A DNA stretch of 64,000 bases from Parietaria judaica. Taxonomy: Eukaryota > Streptophyta > Magnoliopsida > Rosales > Urticaceae. Below are positions 47,402 through 60,028 of this stretch, one piece after another. A program made the translations under genes and the position numbers. The notes beneath the pieces were generated by a model. That model saw nothing but the letters and a program-made list of their open reading frames with translations. It did no database searches and was not told the DNA's origin. The stretch lies in assembly GCA_954871525.1 (NCBI GenBank), contig OX940869.1, positions 23,278,001-23,342,000 on the forward strand, given 5' to 3'. The stretch's first letter is position 1, and the number at the start of each line of letters is the position of its first letter.

Positions 47402-49165
47402 AGGTATGAGACTCTATGTTAAAGAGGCTTAAAAGAATCGATTGATATTACCTATGTCAACAAGATGCATCTTCTATTCGGTAGCCCTTTCATAGGAATT
47501 CCAAATTTTGAATGTGTTTGTCTTGGAGTAGTCCTAGATGAGTGACCTTTTGTAAAGTTTCTCAAGAAGCATGTGAGTGAGGAAAGACTCGTGTTACTAT
47601 GCGTAGACAGACGTCAATTTAATAGAGCAACCGGAATGTTACGTGCTTAACCTTGAGCTCATATATAATGGTGAAAAGAGGGAAAGAAAGAGATACATGA
47701 GGAAAAAAAATGATTTTTTTTCTTTTTTCTTAATGTTATTGTGTGTATATTAGTACTCTAAATTACTACTTCGGACACCCCTCACAAGCGAAAATGATAT
47801 ATACATATAACTTGGATTCTAGTACCACTGATAGAACCGGCTAATTAATTTACCCAAAAACTGGTCCCCCATTGACATGTCTCGTTTACAAATTGACAAC
47901 ACAAGAAAAATGGCACTTTAATTTTTAGGAGGATAATAAGCTCGATCATATTGTATAAATATATATGTAATAATCCCTTGGTCGACATGTCACATATGTA
48001 ATATTTCTTAATATTACTTAACAATTAGTTTTATTGTAGCGCTTTCTTTGTCGTATGCATGACTATTTAAAACATTTAAATTAAGACCAGTTTATATGAA
48101 TAGTTTTCAAATTTGCGTTTTATCCATAAATAGTTATCACAATTTATGGAGTTTTGATATGAGAAGAAGTGTATATGCTGTGAGACATTAAGTGGCGAAC
48201 ATGTGAAAAAATTCTCGGGGTTAAAGTATTTTGGAAAAAATAAGAAGTCAAACCCTAAAGAAAAATTAAGACTTTGAGATAAAAAATAAATAAGTGAAAA
48301 TTTAGAATAAATTTTGAAAACAAATTGGAAAGATGTGTGTTTCCTTATTATCGCGGGCTTCGGGGTCAATTAGATAGAGCATCCTGTAAGTTGATGTGAA
48401 GTCCCACGAAATTTTGTGATACATGCAAAAAATTTGTGGTAATTTTTCCACATCGAATTTTGTTAGGGGTTTTTCGTGTAAGAAACCATTCAGTTTTTCT
48501 CAATTCAATATTAATTTCACTTAGAAGCTCAAAAATTAATTTGTATTCGTATGTTTTAAATCGTTCGAACATTACAGGAAAGTATTGGTCTAATGCCTTT
48601 TATGTTAACCTTTTTATATATGAAATTAGAGATCATGAAGTTTTATCGAATTGAGAAATTATGTATCTTTTTAATTGAAACAAGTTGTGAAATGCTAAAA
48701 TTAATAATTTATATTTATACACTTTTATTTATTTGAAAACTCTAACGATAAATAGCTAATTATAACATTTGCCTCATCCATGATTTAATCAAAAAATAAA
48801 TTAAATAATACTTATAGATTACATTTGAATTATAATGTAAATTTTAATCCTTAATAAATATTTTTCGTTCATTTATTTTTAGTTTTTATCATCTTCGTAA
48901 CAAAACTATTTGCGTACATCATTACAAAAAGTTTAAATGGTCAAATACCAATTAATATTTTTCATTATCAAAATTAATCTGTATTTTATTCTTTAAAAAG
49001 TAATTAATAATCAGAATAATCATTTATTTCAAATTTTCAAAAAATGCATGATCATATTCACTAAATAAAACAATACTTAAAAAATTGGTTAGTTGATGTT
49101 GATGTATAATTATGAATTGCAATATGCAATCAAACTAATTATTTTAGTAAATATTTTTTACATAA
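47402..49165. other. Intergenic; right part probably Helitron body
   Basis: No supported gene. The stretch leading to 49165 probably belongs to the Helitron that ends at 49194, but I could not place its 5' TC end. Confidence 0.4.
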
Positions 49166-49194
49166 CTGTGCGAAGCGCGGTATCGGTCCACTAG
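49166..49194 (+). mobile_element. Helitron 3' terminus
   Basis: A 6 bp stem (CTGTGC, loop GAA, GCGCGG, with two G-T pairs that look like C-to-T decay) is followed 10 bases later by CTAG and then T. That is the plant Helitron 3' layout: hairpin, short spacer, CTRR, host T. The element would lie to the left. Confidence 0.7.
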
Positions 49195-49195
49195 T

Positions 49196-52100
49196 CAATA
49201 TAAAAGTTGAGTTATTATTTCATTTTTATTTTGGATTTATTTAGAAATTAATATATTACACATTTAGTATACTAATAAAATATTTTTATCAACGAAAAAA
49301 AAGAGCTGCGAAAATTAAGACTTATTAGGATTTTATTTAAATCTTATAATCGTATGATTTAATCATATTCGGAAAAAAAAAATCCCGGTTCTTCATTTTC
49401 TCGGAACTTAGGGGAAAAGTGAGAAAATTATTTTGCTCACCATCCCAATCAGCCAAAATATGATCTTGTTTATCCTCCTTAAATTCTATTTATTATTCTT
49501 AGTCTTATGATGGCTCAAAATTTTCAAATTTTTATCTCCTAAATTACAACGTATTTTCAGCTGATTTTTTTACAGTGGGTTCTAATTTGCATATTGAAAC
49601 TGAAGTTTTAATTTCACAATATTTGGTGATTTGAATGGCTCAAAATCAGTTTATTTATTTTTACTTTTTGTGCGAAACCAAAAATCTTGCAGATCTAATT
49701 CGTAATACATTAATTAAATTTTATAGAGTCCAATAAGGGTTTTTTTTATATAGAGAGATAGAACTTGTGCAAATTTCAGTTTTACAAAATCGGTAAAGAT
49801 GGTGGGATCTAACCCAACACCATGTTTTAATATTTTGGTTGAATTAAAAAGTTAGGATATCTCATTGTTGCAGCCGTTTTCTAAAAAAATAAAAAAATAC
49901 GAAATGTTCTTTTTCAAAAAATAATGGTAGTTTGTTGAGAATTTTGTTTTAGTTCTTTAATAATTTTTTATTGTATCGTTAAAATATCTTAAAAGCCCTT
50001 TTGAAAATTCAAATCTCATGCTTAACCTTCAAGCAAATTTTTAAGATATATGTTAGTGATTATAGGGATAACATCTCATTTAAATGAAATTTAAGGGAGT
50101 TTAATGATATGTTAAAGAGATTTAACACCCTTGAACTCACAGACATGCAAAGCTAAAACGAATGAACGTTTTACGCATTACTTTGAAAAAAAATCTCAAT
50201 TTTTTTACATTGATGAGATATATATTCTTTTTTCTAGGTTATTACCTATATATAGAGTTTTCCAAAACTCGAAACACATCAGTCTTCTTGTGTTTGTGCT
50301 TTTGTATATATTCTATTTTGTTAGGTAAAAGACACTTATATGTCCGAGTTCATCGTCGTCTTCAAGGTGTGTTGAATTCAACGTTTTTGCCTCTATACCT
50401 GGGAAGAAGACGGTCCCATTGTTTCCAACATCGGTAAGACCAAATCCGCTTCAAAGAGAGCGTCTAACGCATATTAGCTCGGGTTTTTTGCTTTCTCTAT
50501 TTTTTTTTAAATCGTTGATCCTTTTAAATACTCTTTTCTGGTTGTTGTAGATCTTCACTTTTGAAATTTAAGAGGTTAATCCGCTATTGTTAAAGCTCGG
50601 AGCTTTTGAAGACGAACTACAAAATATACATATTCAGTTGAATTTCTATTTGTGTTTATTTTACAAAAAATAAAATACTATCTAGTTTTTATTTCCAGAA
50701 TATCATAGACTAACATTTACATCTAGGAACGTCGTTGGTAGATGTTTCTTTGTCAGAGTCGCAAGAAAAACGTTGTAGCGAATCAGGTGAGTCCAACCTC
50801 ATAGTATAATTTGTTTAAAAATAAAAGGATTATGAATATGTTTGTTGTTGTGTGTACCGTTTGAATATGTTGGATGTCTTGAAAATGTTCACTTCTTAGA
50901 TTATTTATCTTGATGTGCGGTATATCATAAACAAGTGAAACGTATGAATAAAGTGCCGTACCCCCTTTATCGAGTTTCGTACGAGGCTTCAAATATTATA
51001 TGATATCCCAAAATTATCAGGAATGCGACAATGATTTACTTTTCCTCGAGTTGAAAGGAATTAGGAAGGGAGAATGTAATGTTTTCATTTTCCCTTGAAT
51101 TTAAAGGAACATGGACATGACCTTGGCTTTGGACTTCAAGACATGTGCATTCCTGTCATTCCAATAGTCTCGCGCACAAATTGGTAGGTACATAAGATGG
51201 TGATCACCATGGAAAATATTAGTAATAGTTCTAAAAACATAAAATGAAGCATAATTTGACATGTATCGTTTATTGTGTTTTTTAATATTTTTTGTGAGAA
51301 AATAGACGGGTCTTAGTGAGTTTTTAGTTCCCGTAAATATGTGTTTCGTTTGTATTATAGATAAGAAGCCTGTGATATGATTTCGTGGTGGATTGCTTGG
51401 CAACAGTGGATGGCGTATGAGGATGGGTAAAGATGGGATACTCTACTGCTAAAGAGGTTTTTCGGCATTTATATAAAGGACACGACTAAGTGATTTTCCT
51501 TTAATTCTTTGAGTTGATGTTTCAGTTCTATTTTTGTTGAGAATAAATATTGAGAAATTTATGTGATCAAGTTTTAAATTGGGAATTCTTGAGAAATATT
51601 TTTGCTTCGAACATTTTTTTATCAAAAAAGGAGTGGCTAACTTAGGATAGTTAAAAGATGTTAGTAAAAGTGACAACTCGAAATAGTCGGGTTGTTTCAG
51701 TTGATTGTTACAGGTAATAGAATTCTCTCAATATCATTGATTTCAATAAGAGGGTGAAAGCAATTTCAGAACCCGTTTTTTTTTTTTTTTTCTTTTCCAA
51801 ATAGGAACCTAGACCCAGATTATAGATTTTAGAAAATTAAAACTTGAATCAAATTTATAAAAGTTTAAATCCCAGATTTCTGAATCTGGCTTTAAACTTG
51901 GAACTCGGATCCGGTTTAATCCAGGTGCAGTTTTTGAACAACTCCTAAATCTGGATCCTGATTTTGTTTTAATTAGGTTGATTTTTGAAAAATCGAATGC
52001 GGTTCAACTCAATTTTAATTTCGATGTAGTATTTTTTAAAGCAAATCTGGTTTGGTTGCGGTTTATAATAGTATTTTTGGGTTTTTTTTTTACATCATAT

Positions 52101-52367
52101 GATTTAAGGATAGTTATAATATATATTTATTCAATCATAAATTTAAAAGAAATGCATGCTACCACTTTCTCTTTTAAATTGAATACTTCATGACTTGAAT
52201 TACGCATAAAATTATTTTGTTAATAATTTTTTGAGTACTTAAAAATGTCTTTGACACACACAAAAAAAAAAAGAGCTAGCCTTTTGTCATATCATAAGAC
52301 TCCACAAAATTCCGACCCACAAGTTGATTAGAGAGGACCCATGCAGGCTTTGTAAGCAAGAATCATA
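49196..52367. other. Intergenic, no gene seen
   Basis: AT-rich. 50330-50460 is GC-richer (CGTCGTCTTCAAGG, GAAGAAGACGGTCCC) without an open frame I can support. 51760-51970 has words (CGGATCCGG, CTGAATCTGG) typical of decayed MITEs. Confidence 0.4.
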
Positions 52368-52369
52368 TA

Positions 52370-53037
52370 CAGTATAACTTCGATAATTAATACTCGATAA
52401 ATTAATAACCTCAATTAAATAATAGTGTTGGTCGGTCCCGACTCGGGCTTAGCTAGCAAAATTAATAATTCGCTAAATTTAAAAGATTATAATTTTTTTT
52501 AGAATTATATAGGTCTAGCTAGTCATATATAAATTAATAATTCAATATAAAATAATAATATTATATAACTAATCAAGAAATCACTATAAATAAAATATAT
52601 AACATTACATAAATAGTTATGAAATCACCTTAAGTAAAAGTAAACTATATTAAATAACTTGTCATATAGTCATTTTAAAATATGATTATGAAGTTATTTG
52701 CTTATTCTTGAATTTTATGTCTCCTTCGATGTCATCTCTAAGTTTCCGTATAACATTAAGAAAGGTCGATGTTATATTTTTTTGGTGTAACAAAAAAAAT
52801 AATCAAAGTGATTTGTCGCTAAAATTGCATCATGACGTGAAACTAGCTCTAATTCAATTATGTCGTCTTCAAATCGCGTTTTATGATTAGATATACATAT
52901 TAGTATTTTTGACATGCTATTTATGATTTTTTTCCTAATTATAATAATTATATAATGATAACTTTATAAGTTAATAATTTGGTAAAATAAAAAATTTTAC
53001 TGGGTGCCAACATTATTAATATGTAGAGGTTTTATTG
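52370..53037. mobile_element. Emigrant-like TIR element, copy 4
   Basis: TA, then CAGTATAACTTCGATAATTAA at the left, and TGTAGAGGTTTTATTG, then TA at the right. TA target duplication at 52368-52369 and 53038-53039. The interior phrase CGGTCCCGACTCGGGC matches the other copies. A broken version of the coding remnant of copy 2 is at about 52700-52880. Confidence 0.85.
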
Positions 53038-53039
53038 TA

Positions 53040-55197
53040 TCTAGATTTTTGAGAAAGAGCATCGCCTTCGTGATGCCACTAGTACTTCTATCCATGCCCA
53101 AATTGAAAATTAGAAAGTATATATGTAATAATGAAAAAAAAAATTATAAAGTAGATTTTAAGAACAAGTTGGATAGACGTGTTGCTCATAATCCCCCTGT
53201 AGTTGTTGAGTTGTGTAAACACATCATGAGTAGTGTAATTTAGATGTAATTCAATTCACACTAGATTTACAAACGAGAGAGAGATCAAAATTGTAGACAT
53301 TTTGCTTAGAGACTACTCCAACAATGGGCCCTCATCAATGGCCTACTGATCATGCTGAGTGAGATCTCCCTCTCCCTCTCATACACCGTCCTTGATCTAT
53401 TCTACATTTTTCTTTCGACCATTTCAAGCTCATTCCATAAGAAAACAAACAAACAAAAAACATGGGATACAAATAAAGTGTTCATTCCACCAAATTCTTT
53501 TTTGGCATAATAAAGAGTCACCTAATTCTTTAAACTAGGCAATAGATTGATCAAATTAAATTACTTTTTTTTTCCTTACATACACATGAAACTGAATATG
53601 ACTGCATTGCCGATTGCGGGATGTAACGCTCTCTCTTAGCTCAATTTTGTTCCTTTCTTTGTTCTAAAACAATAAATGTTAGTTGTGAAGCCTATTTTAC
53701 ACAGGAACACTATTAAAACCTGGCGTACGTAGTCTAGATTTTTCATACGGTTTTATTTGTTGCCTTAAGTTTTTTGCTTATTTGGCCGTGAGCCGTCATC
53801 GTACATGAAATATAAGAGGCGTGTGACTGTGTATATAGTTAAGAACTTCGATTGAGATTAAGGTGGATTGAGAGTTGCTGGCATCAAGTGAAACGTATTA
53901 CAATAAGAGCAAACCATTATAATCTCAGTGTCAAGTTTGTTTTTGCATTTTCACGCTATTTGAAATTGAGATATTATAACCATAAAAATTATTATAGTAC
54001 TTATTTTGTTTTTCTATTGCAATAGCCAAACACAGACACAAATATATTTCACTTTCAAATTTTGTTTAAAACAAAAGCATACATGTACACCCAGAACAGA
54101 AGTTTTCTCTCTTCTTTGATCAGTGTTTTCCCTTAGGTTTGGTGATATAAAATAATATCTCATATATATGTTATTCAGTTCTTGTTGATGTATTTTTATT
54201 TTTCTATGTGTATTGCAGTATTATTAGTTATTACTACCAAATCATCTGGTATACTTCTGTCATTCAAGAGATAATGACAGCCCATCAAACACATGGAATC
54301 AAGATTATTAAATCCAAAATTTTCGACTTTGTAAATGACAAAGTGTAAATAATATCAATACAAATTCATAAAAAAAGAAGGAAAAAAAAAAGAAAGATAC
54401 GGATCGTAATGATTAAAATTGATAGTGCATGGGTTGCCAGAGTTGCACACATTTATAAAGCTCTCCGATTTACATGTGCATATATAAGTGAAGCCTTTAA
54501 AACATATATATTTTACCAACCGGATTGGGCCAATATATATATATATATATATATATGCTTAATTGGAGCCCACAATACATAATAATAATAATGGTGGTAC
54601 ATTAAAAAACGTACGTCATTATTTTGCTTGCGTAATATGTAAGATTTATTATTTATAGATCATCTTCAAGCTCAAAATAAATCGACTAAAAATACAGTAC
54701 TTTATATATACCATATCTTTAGTGATCATAATTTTTCTAATTAACTTATTGTTGTAGACTAGAGTCTAATTACGTCTTTCTCACTATTATTACGATACTC
54801 TAATCTCCTAAAATCTTTATTCATGTTTAGATTGTCATATTATATTAAAAACCACGTGCCTGGAAATCGATTCATAGAGAACGAACTAAGGTTATAATTA
54901 GTTTACATCAAAATCATAAATAATTGCTCTAAAGAAAAGTATAAGACCAGTCGAATATAGTGATAGACTGATAGATAGGGGTGAAGCAAAAAAATCGTAA
55001 ATCGAAATTATCGAGTATACTGAATATCAAAATAAAAAGGTGAAGAACGGGCACTGAACAAAAGTAAAATAGTCATGTATCACATTTTGTTGTGATATTC
55101 GGTTACCGAAACAAAAACCGAATTTTCCGTATATGACTATAGTACGTTATATATATGTATATTTTGAAATTCGAAAGAAACCATGATTTGACCTCTA
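53040..55197. other. Intergenic, no gene seen
   Basis: AT-rich with (TA)n at about 54532-54556. 54975-55130 looks like one end of a hAT-type MITE (TAGGGGTGAAGC, then GGTTACCGAAACAAAAACCG). No coding frame. Confidence 0.45.
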
Positions 55198-55689
55198 TTT
55201 ATATATGGAAAATTCATTATCTATCGATACCTTGTGTGAAATTCAAAACCTGGTGATGAATGTTCCAAAATTCGAAATCTAGTAATGTTCATTGTTTCCT
55301 TCCCATTTTGTCCCTGAAACTTCATATATAAAGAGAAAGCCCTACTTTTGGTATCACACTTTTCATTTCGACACCCTCTCTTCATGTTCCGATTTTCTCT
55401 AAAGAACTTTCGATTTCTCTCGTTGTGGGGGACCATTTCAAAGATTTCGTGGGGACCATGGTGGTTCTCCGTTTTCACCGACCCTCATTTCGTCTCCGGC
55501 GACGTTTCAAACAACAACAATATCCTAACTTACATGGTGAGCCTTCGAAACCCTAAATTGATTTTTTTAGTATGTTCTCCAGAGATCTCTTGTACTAGTT
55601 TTCAGATCTCTTGTATTCTCGGCTTCTAAAACCCGAGTTTGGCATTAAAGAGATCTGCCAAAAGTATTTTTTTTAACATGGTCAACCCC

Positions 55690-56150
55690 CGCAGTATTAT
55701 CTCGAATTCGGAGTCACTGACAACGAGTCTTGAGGTTATTATACCCGACTTCAGTCTTAAGATCGCCGACTTCGGACATAAATACCTTTGATCGGGGATG
55801 AAGTATGATCCTCGAGCTCGATTATTTTTACGCCGACCATCGTTTGTCGGGGATGTTTCATTAACATCGACCTCGATTATTTGTTATTGCCGAATTCGGA
55901 CCGAGGTCGGTGTTAATATCTCCGACTTCGAATACTTAGAAGCCCGATGTTGGGGTAGATTTTTAAACACCGACCTCGGTCATTATAACGCCGACTTCGT
56001 ATCCTCGAGCTCTGTTATTTTTACGCCGACCATTGTTTGTCGGGGATGTTTCATTTACATCGACCTCGATTATTTGTTATTGCCGAATTCGGAGCGAGGT
56101 CGGTGCTAATATCTTTGACTTCGATTATTTGTTATTGCCTAATCCCCTCC
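55690..56150. repeat. Left array of GACTTCGG-type motifs, with a 193 bp tandem duplication
   Basis: Many variants of GCCGACTTCGG and ACCGACCTCGGT lie a few tens of bases apart. 55809-56001 is repeated as 56002 to about 56130 (TCCTCGAGCTC, ACGCCGACCAT, TTGTTATTGCCGAATTCGGA). CpG-rich against its surroundings and non-coding. Confidence 0.85.
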
Positions 56151-56893
56151 CTAACACTAAGTACAATCTGTGATTTGCAGATTCGGCAACAGTCGTAGAG
56201 ATGGTGGGTCAGCGATTTCTCCATAGGACGGCATAATATAATTCTCTTTTCTTCTTTTTGCTCTTTTTCTCTTTTCGCTCTTGTTCTCCGGTCTTCTCTG
56301 TCGACCGTTGTTTGGTCCACCATTTTCCATATCCAGCTCCTTCATATTTGTAAATGTTTTGTTCTCCATATCTATTGTCTCTCGGTAGCCAAGATTCTTT
56401 CTAACTGTATTTCGAATGTTTTGGAAATGTTGTCCTAGGTTCTTTGTATATGTTTTGGATATGTTGTCCAACGTTCTTTGTAATTGTATTGTAATGGAAT
56501 AAAAGTTCGTGCATTGTATTATAAATGGGTTCCTTATGAATTACAACGAGAGCAATTAAAGCGTCCAAAAACGTTTAAGGTAAAATTAGTCAATACGGTA
56601 AAGTTAAGTAAATTATAATTTAGTACGTGAAGTATTCGTTAAGTAATAAAACTAGTCGGCACGGTGCGTGTTGCGTTCCCGTTGATAGAATAAGTCGACC
56701 GCCAATTTTTCTCTCTATTTACCTATCATGGTGTCAGTGAAAGCATTAAAGTCCCCGTCTGGGCTCAACATGGCGCACTCCATATGTTCGAGGAAGAACG
56801 CACCGGTGTCGTTCGCCCTGCATTATAAACAATTGTTAAAAACAATCACTCAAATTTGCAACTAAAAATGATTATGCTAGATATTGTGAGAGC

Positions 56894-59008
56894 TTACCCG
56901 GTTAGTGATTGTGGGACCTTGCACCGTGTCTTGCGCCAAAATTCCCCGGATTTGGCATCCTGCAACATTCTCGTCATGTCAATATGAAGTTTCTTGCATA
57001 CCTTCCATAAGCCCTTCTTATACGGTTTTATAACTTGCTTGATGTCATCGTCTGATATCACCCCATTTAACGAGTCATAAACACAGATTTCGCCTTCGAA
57101 TAGATGGGCCGCTAGCAAGATCCATTGTTCAAAATTCTGCTGATGCATTGGCATCGCTACCAGGATCAGAATCTTTGTTCGCCCGTCCCATTCAGCCTTT
57201 CGGGGATCGGGATCACGACAACCTCTACATATTTCATATACGTTCTCTTCGAACGGGTGGTCCTTCTCACCGAAAGAGGCTTGGAAGACATTGTGAAAGC
57301 TGTAGTCCATAATTACAACGTTCTAGAAACCTGCCCCCGCGTAAAGCCTCAGTCATTCACATAGGACATAAATTCTTTCGTTGATATGCTGCATGAAAAG
57401 ATCAGACATCAAGTTTAGCGGTTCACGAGCTTCGTAATCCATCTAATTATGTTATATAAAAACTCACGTCAATATTCAGGGGACTGGACGGTGTGAGCAC
57501 TTGATACAGCCACGCCCGGTCGAACATGTCGACCTTTCCCTTAAATTTATCGGGCGAACCGGGCAGCAAGTTCCAAACCCAGAGCCTGCAGCTAAGTACG
57601 GCGCCATCGTCATCGGAGGTCCAAGAAGTTGGATAGTACTGTGGTACTTTTTCGCAGTCGTACGACACCCGTTGGTCGTTGAATTGCACAACCACACTTG
57701 GGTCCATCACAGTTCTTGGGAGAAACACTCTTGGGCCACACCCGCTGGCAGGAGAAGAAGATGGATGGAGAGTAACGGGCACCAAAGGGGGTGAGCACTT
57801 ATGACTTGCAATGGCCGCCTTGACCGACTCAACCGCCTTGCCTAGCCCGGGCTCCAACAAGGCTGTAAGTCCACGAATTTTGTCCATTAAGGCAGCCATG
57901 TCATCCGCCGTCACCGATGAGTACCTCCGCCTTTTACTTTCCCCGGCATATGCTGTCACTGATGCGGGATCCGGTAAGGTAGTACTGTCGTCTCGTCGAG
58001 ATGGCCAGAGGATGGGCGTGCTTTGGTCAACATTGGTAGAAGGGACGTCAACATCACTCGTAGTTGGTTCAGTCTGCGTCTCGGAAACTCCCTCAGGCAC
58101 CGTCCGCGTCCGCTTCCCTGGCGGAATAACACCCTCCTGTAACACCGAAATATCATTAAACATAAGGTCCACGTATCATATAGGTGTATCCTTAATTCCA
58201 CCAAACAGTTGAATACCAACCTCGTCGGGGCCGCATATGAGTAACCTCAATGCCGCCGATCGCTTGCTACTCTTTCTTGAAAATTCCCACGACAGCATGG
58301 TAGGCACCGTCCTCTCGGTCCGGTTAAATTCGTAAGTGGTAGCCAACTCCGGGGACTTCTTAAGCGCCCAAAAATTCACCGCATGCACGAACCCATGTGT
58401 AGTCCAAGTTTTCACCGCCGTCACATCTTTCTCCATCATTCGGCGGATCCCACTCCAAGAGTCATGAGCCCACGGATATCAGCAGAAGTATTCCACGTCT
58501 TCCACCATGCGTACACGAGAAAAACGACGTCGACTAGTGTTGGAAGGCCGACCTTCAATTAGTCGCCAATATCCTCCAACGTCGCGAAGCGAGATAGCAA
58601 GGTCCCCGGCGTGACGACTTTCATTCCTCCGAACTGTCTCGTGAGCAGCCACGGGTTGGTGTGCAGTCGATCCACTTTGGCATCCAAAGGAATGTCCGTG
58701 AACTGGAGGCCGGTGATATCCGTGAAGTCGGCAGCGGTGAGCGTATGGTCATTACCGCACATGTTGAAGCGGTGTTCCTCCTCTGCAGCCGATGTAAACC
58801 TTCGGAAGACGAGTTGGTGGAGTAGCGCGTTGCTGACAGTAAACTCCAGTAGACGAAGAACGTTACGAAGCGGAGAGTCTACCAGGATTCGCTCGATAAG
58901 CCCATGTGAAATAAACTTCGGCCTAATGGCTTTCATAGTCGGGCAACTACGGTTGGTAACAGACGCAGGCTTGTTCTTCTCAGCAGGGAACATAAGCGCC
59001 GACATCAC
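56894..59008 (-). pseudogene. DUF1985-Ulp1 (C48 SUMO-protease-like) gene of the MULE, broken
   Basis: First block 59008-58559 starts MMSALMFPAEKNKPASVTN and contains a DUF1985-like part: NVLRLLEFTVSNALLHQLVF, FNMCGNDHTLTAADFTDITG. A stop after ATLEDIGD and a frame change follow. The DUF1985 end (YPWAHDSWSGIRRMMEKDV, VHAVNFWALKK) is in another frame with an extra TGA, down to about 58176. 58172-57447 is a Ser/Pro/Thr-rich linker ending SPLNID at a GTGAGT donor near 57471. The intron ends at CAG near 57391. The last block 57310-56894 is Ulp1-like: MDYSFHNVFQASFG, FEQWILLAAHLFEGEICVYD. The His normally before Trp in the catalytic region is Gln here. Active homologues cleave SUMO conjugates. This copy has stops, frameshifts and probably a lost catalytic His. 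Confidence 0.75.
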
Positions 59009-59064
59009 GAATCAAGAAAAAATAAAAAAAATTGAACATTCAAAACTACACAAGTAGTAATTTA

Positions 59065-59560
59065 CATCTTCGAATTCGTTCTAAAATCGCCGACATCGGA
59101 CCTGACTTGTTCAGGGATATTACAGTCGAAGTCGGTGTTACAGGAATTCGGAGATAATATCACCGAGGTCGGTTCTAAAATAACCGAAGTCAGTTAAATA
59201 ATAACCGACTTCGAAACATATTGATCCGGAGATATTATCATCGACTTCGGTGTTCAATGTTCTAATTCGGGCTTGCTTCTCATTCGGGGATATTAAGACC
59301 GACGTCGGTTCTAAAATAAGCGAAGTCGGTTATCAAATAATCGACTTCGAAACCTAGTCATTTGGAGATATTATCATCTACTTCTTTGTTCAATGTCCGA
59401 ATTCGGGTTTGCTTCTCGTTCGGAGATATTAAGACCGACCTCGGTGAGTAAAATGCTGACTTCGGTGATTTCACCATCGAATACGGAGAATAGTTTCTCG
59501 AGGCTATTCATCTTCCCCTAACAACGAACTTGGCCGGAACTCACCGAGTTCGACGTTGCA
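59065..59560. repeat. Right array of GACTTCGG-type motifs, with a 136 bp duplication
   Basis: Variants of CGAAGTCGGT, ACCGACCTCGGT and the palindrome ACCGACGTCGGT (about 59293-59304). GGAGATATTATCATC recurs at 59228 and 59364, a 136 bp tandem duplication. Matches the motif style of the left array. Confidence 0.85.
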
Positions 59561-60028
59561 ATCCCACCCTTTCATTCGAACACCAAACTCATCTGAATCT
59601 GTAAATATCCTTCAAAAATCCTAATCCTAAACGTAACACTGTAAACCTAAGATCAAATGCGCATTTGAATACACATGATCGAGAGAAAATCTCGAACCCT
59701 AATATCAAATAAATGATATAAACACGATCGAGAGAGAAAATCGAACCTTGAGTAACTTCAAATATTGATTCTCGAGATGGCGTTAGGTCGACGATAATGA
59801 GGTCGGGGATACGAATAGGGGGCGATGTTGTAAACTTGATTGTCGATGATATTGTCTTAAGGTTGGTGAAGAGATACAAAAGTGGTCTCAGGGGCAAAAT
59901 GGGAAGGAAACAGTGAACATCACTAGATTTCGAATTTTGGAACATTCATAATCAGATTTCGAATTTTAAGCAAAAGAATGACTAACTAATGAATTTCCGG
60001 ACTAACTAATGAATTTCCCTTTATATAA

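Larger units (their letters stand above)
55207..60019 (-). mobile_element. Mutator-like element carrying an Ulp1-type gene
   Basis: The inverted termini, GGAAAATTCATT at the left and the inverse of the right end, GGGAAATTCATT, extend about 115 bp through GAATGTTCCAAAATTCGAAA and TGTTTCCTTCCCATTTTG. The 9 bp flanks are TTTATATAT (55198-55206) and TTTATATAA (60020-60028), eight of nine identical. The last 21 bp of the right end are doubled. Inside is a DUF1985-Ulp1 pseudogene and two motif arrays. No mudrA-type transposase is seen. The combination matches the Ulp1-carrying MULEs known from plants (KAONASHI type). Confidence 0.88.

Noticed and set aside
50131..50437. Two overlapping plus-strand frames as a small gene
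   Set aside because: AT-rich, no domain, no promoter or splice support.
57501..58212. Plus-strand frames in the MULE
   Set aside because: Antisense to the DUF1985-Ulp1 linker, which has a usable splice donor in the minus direction.
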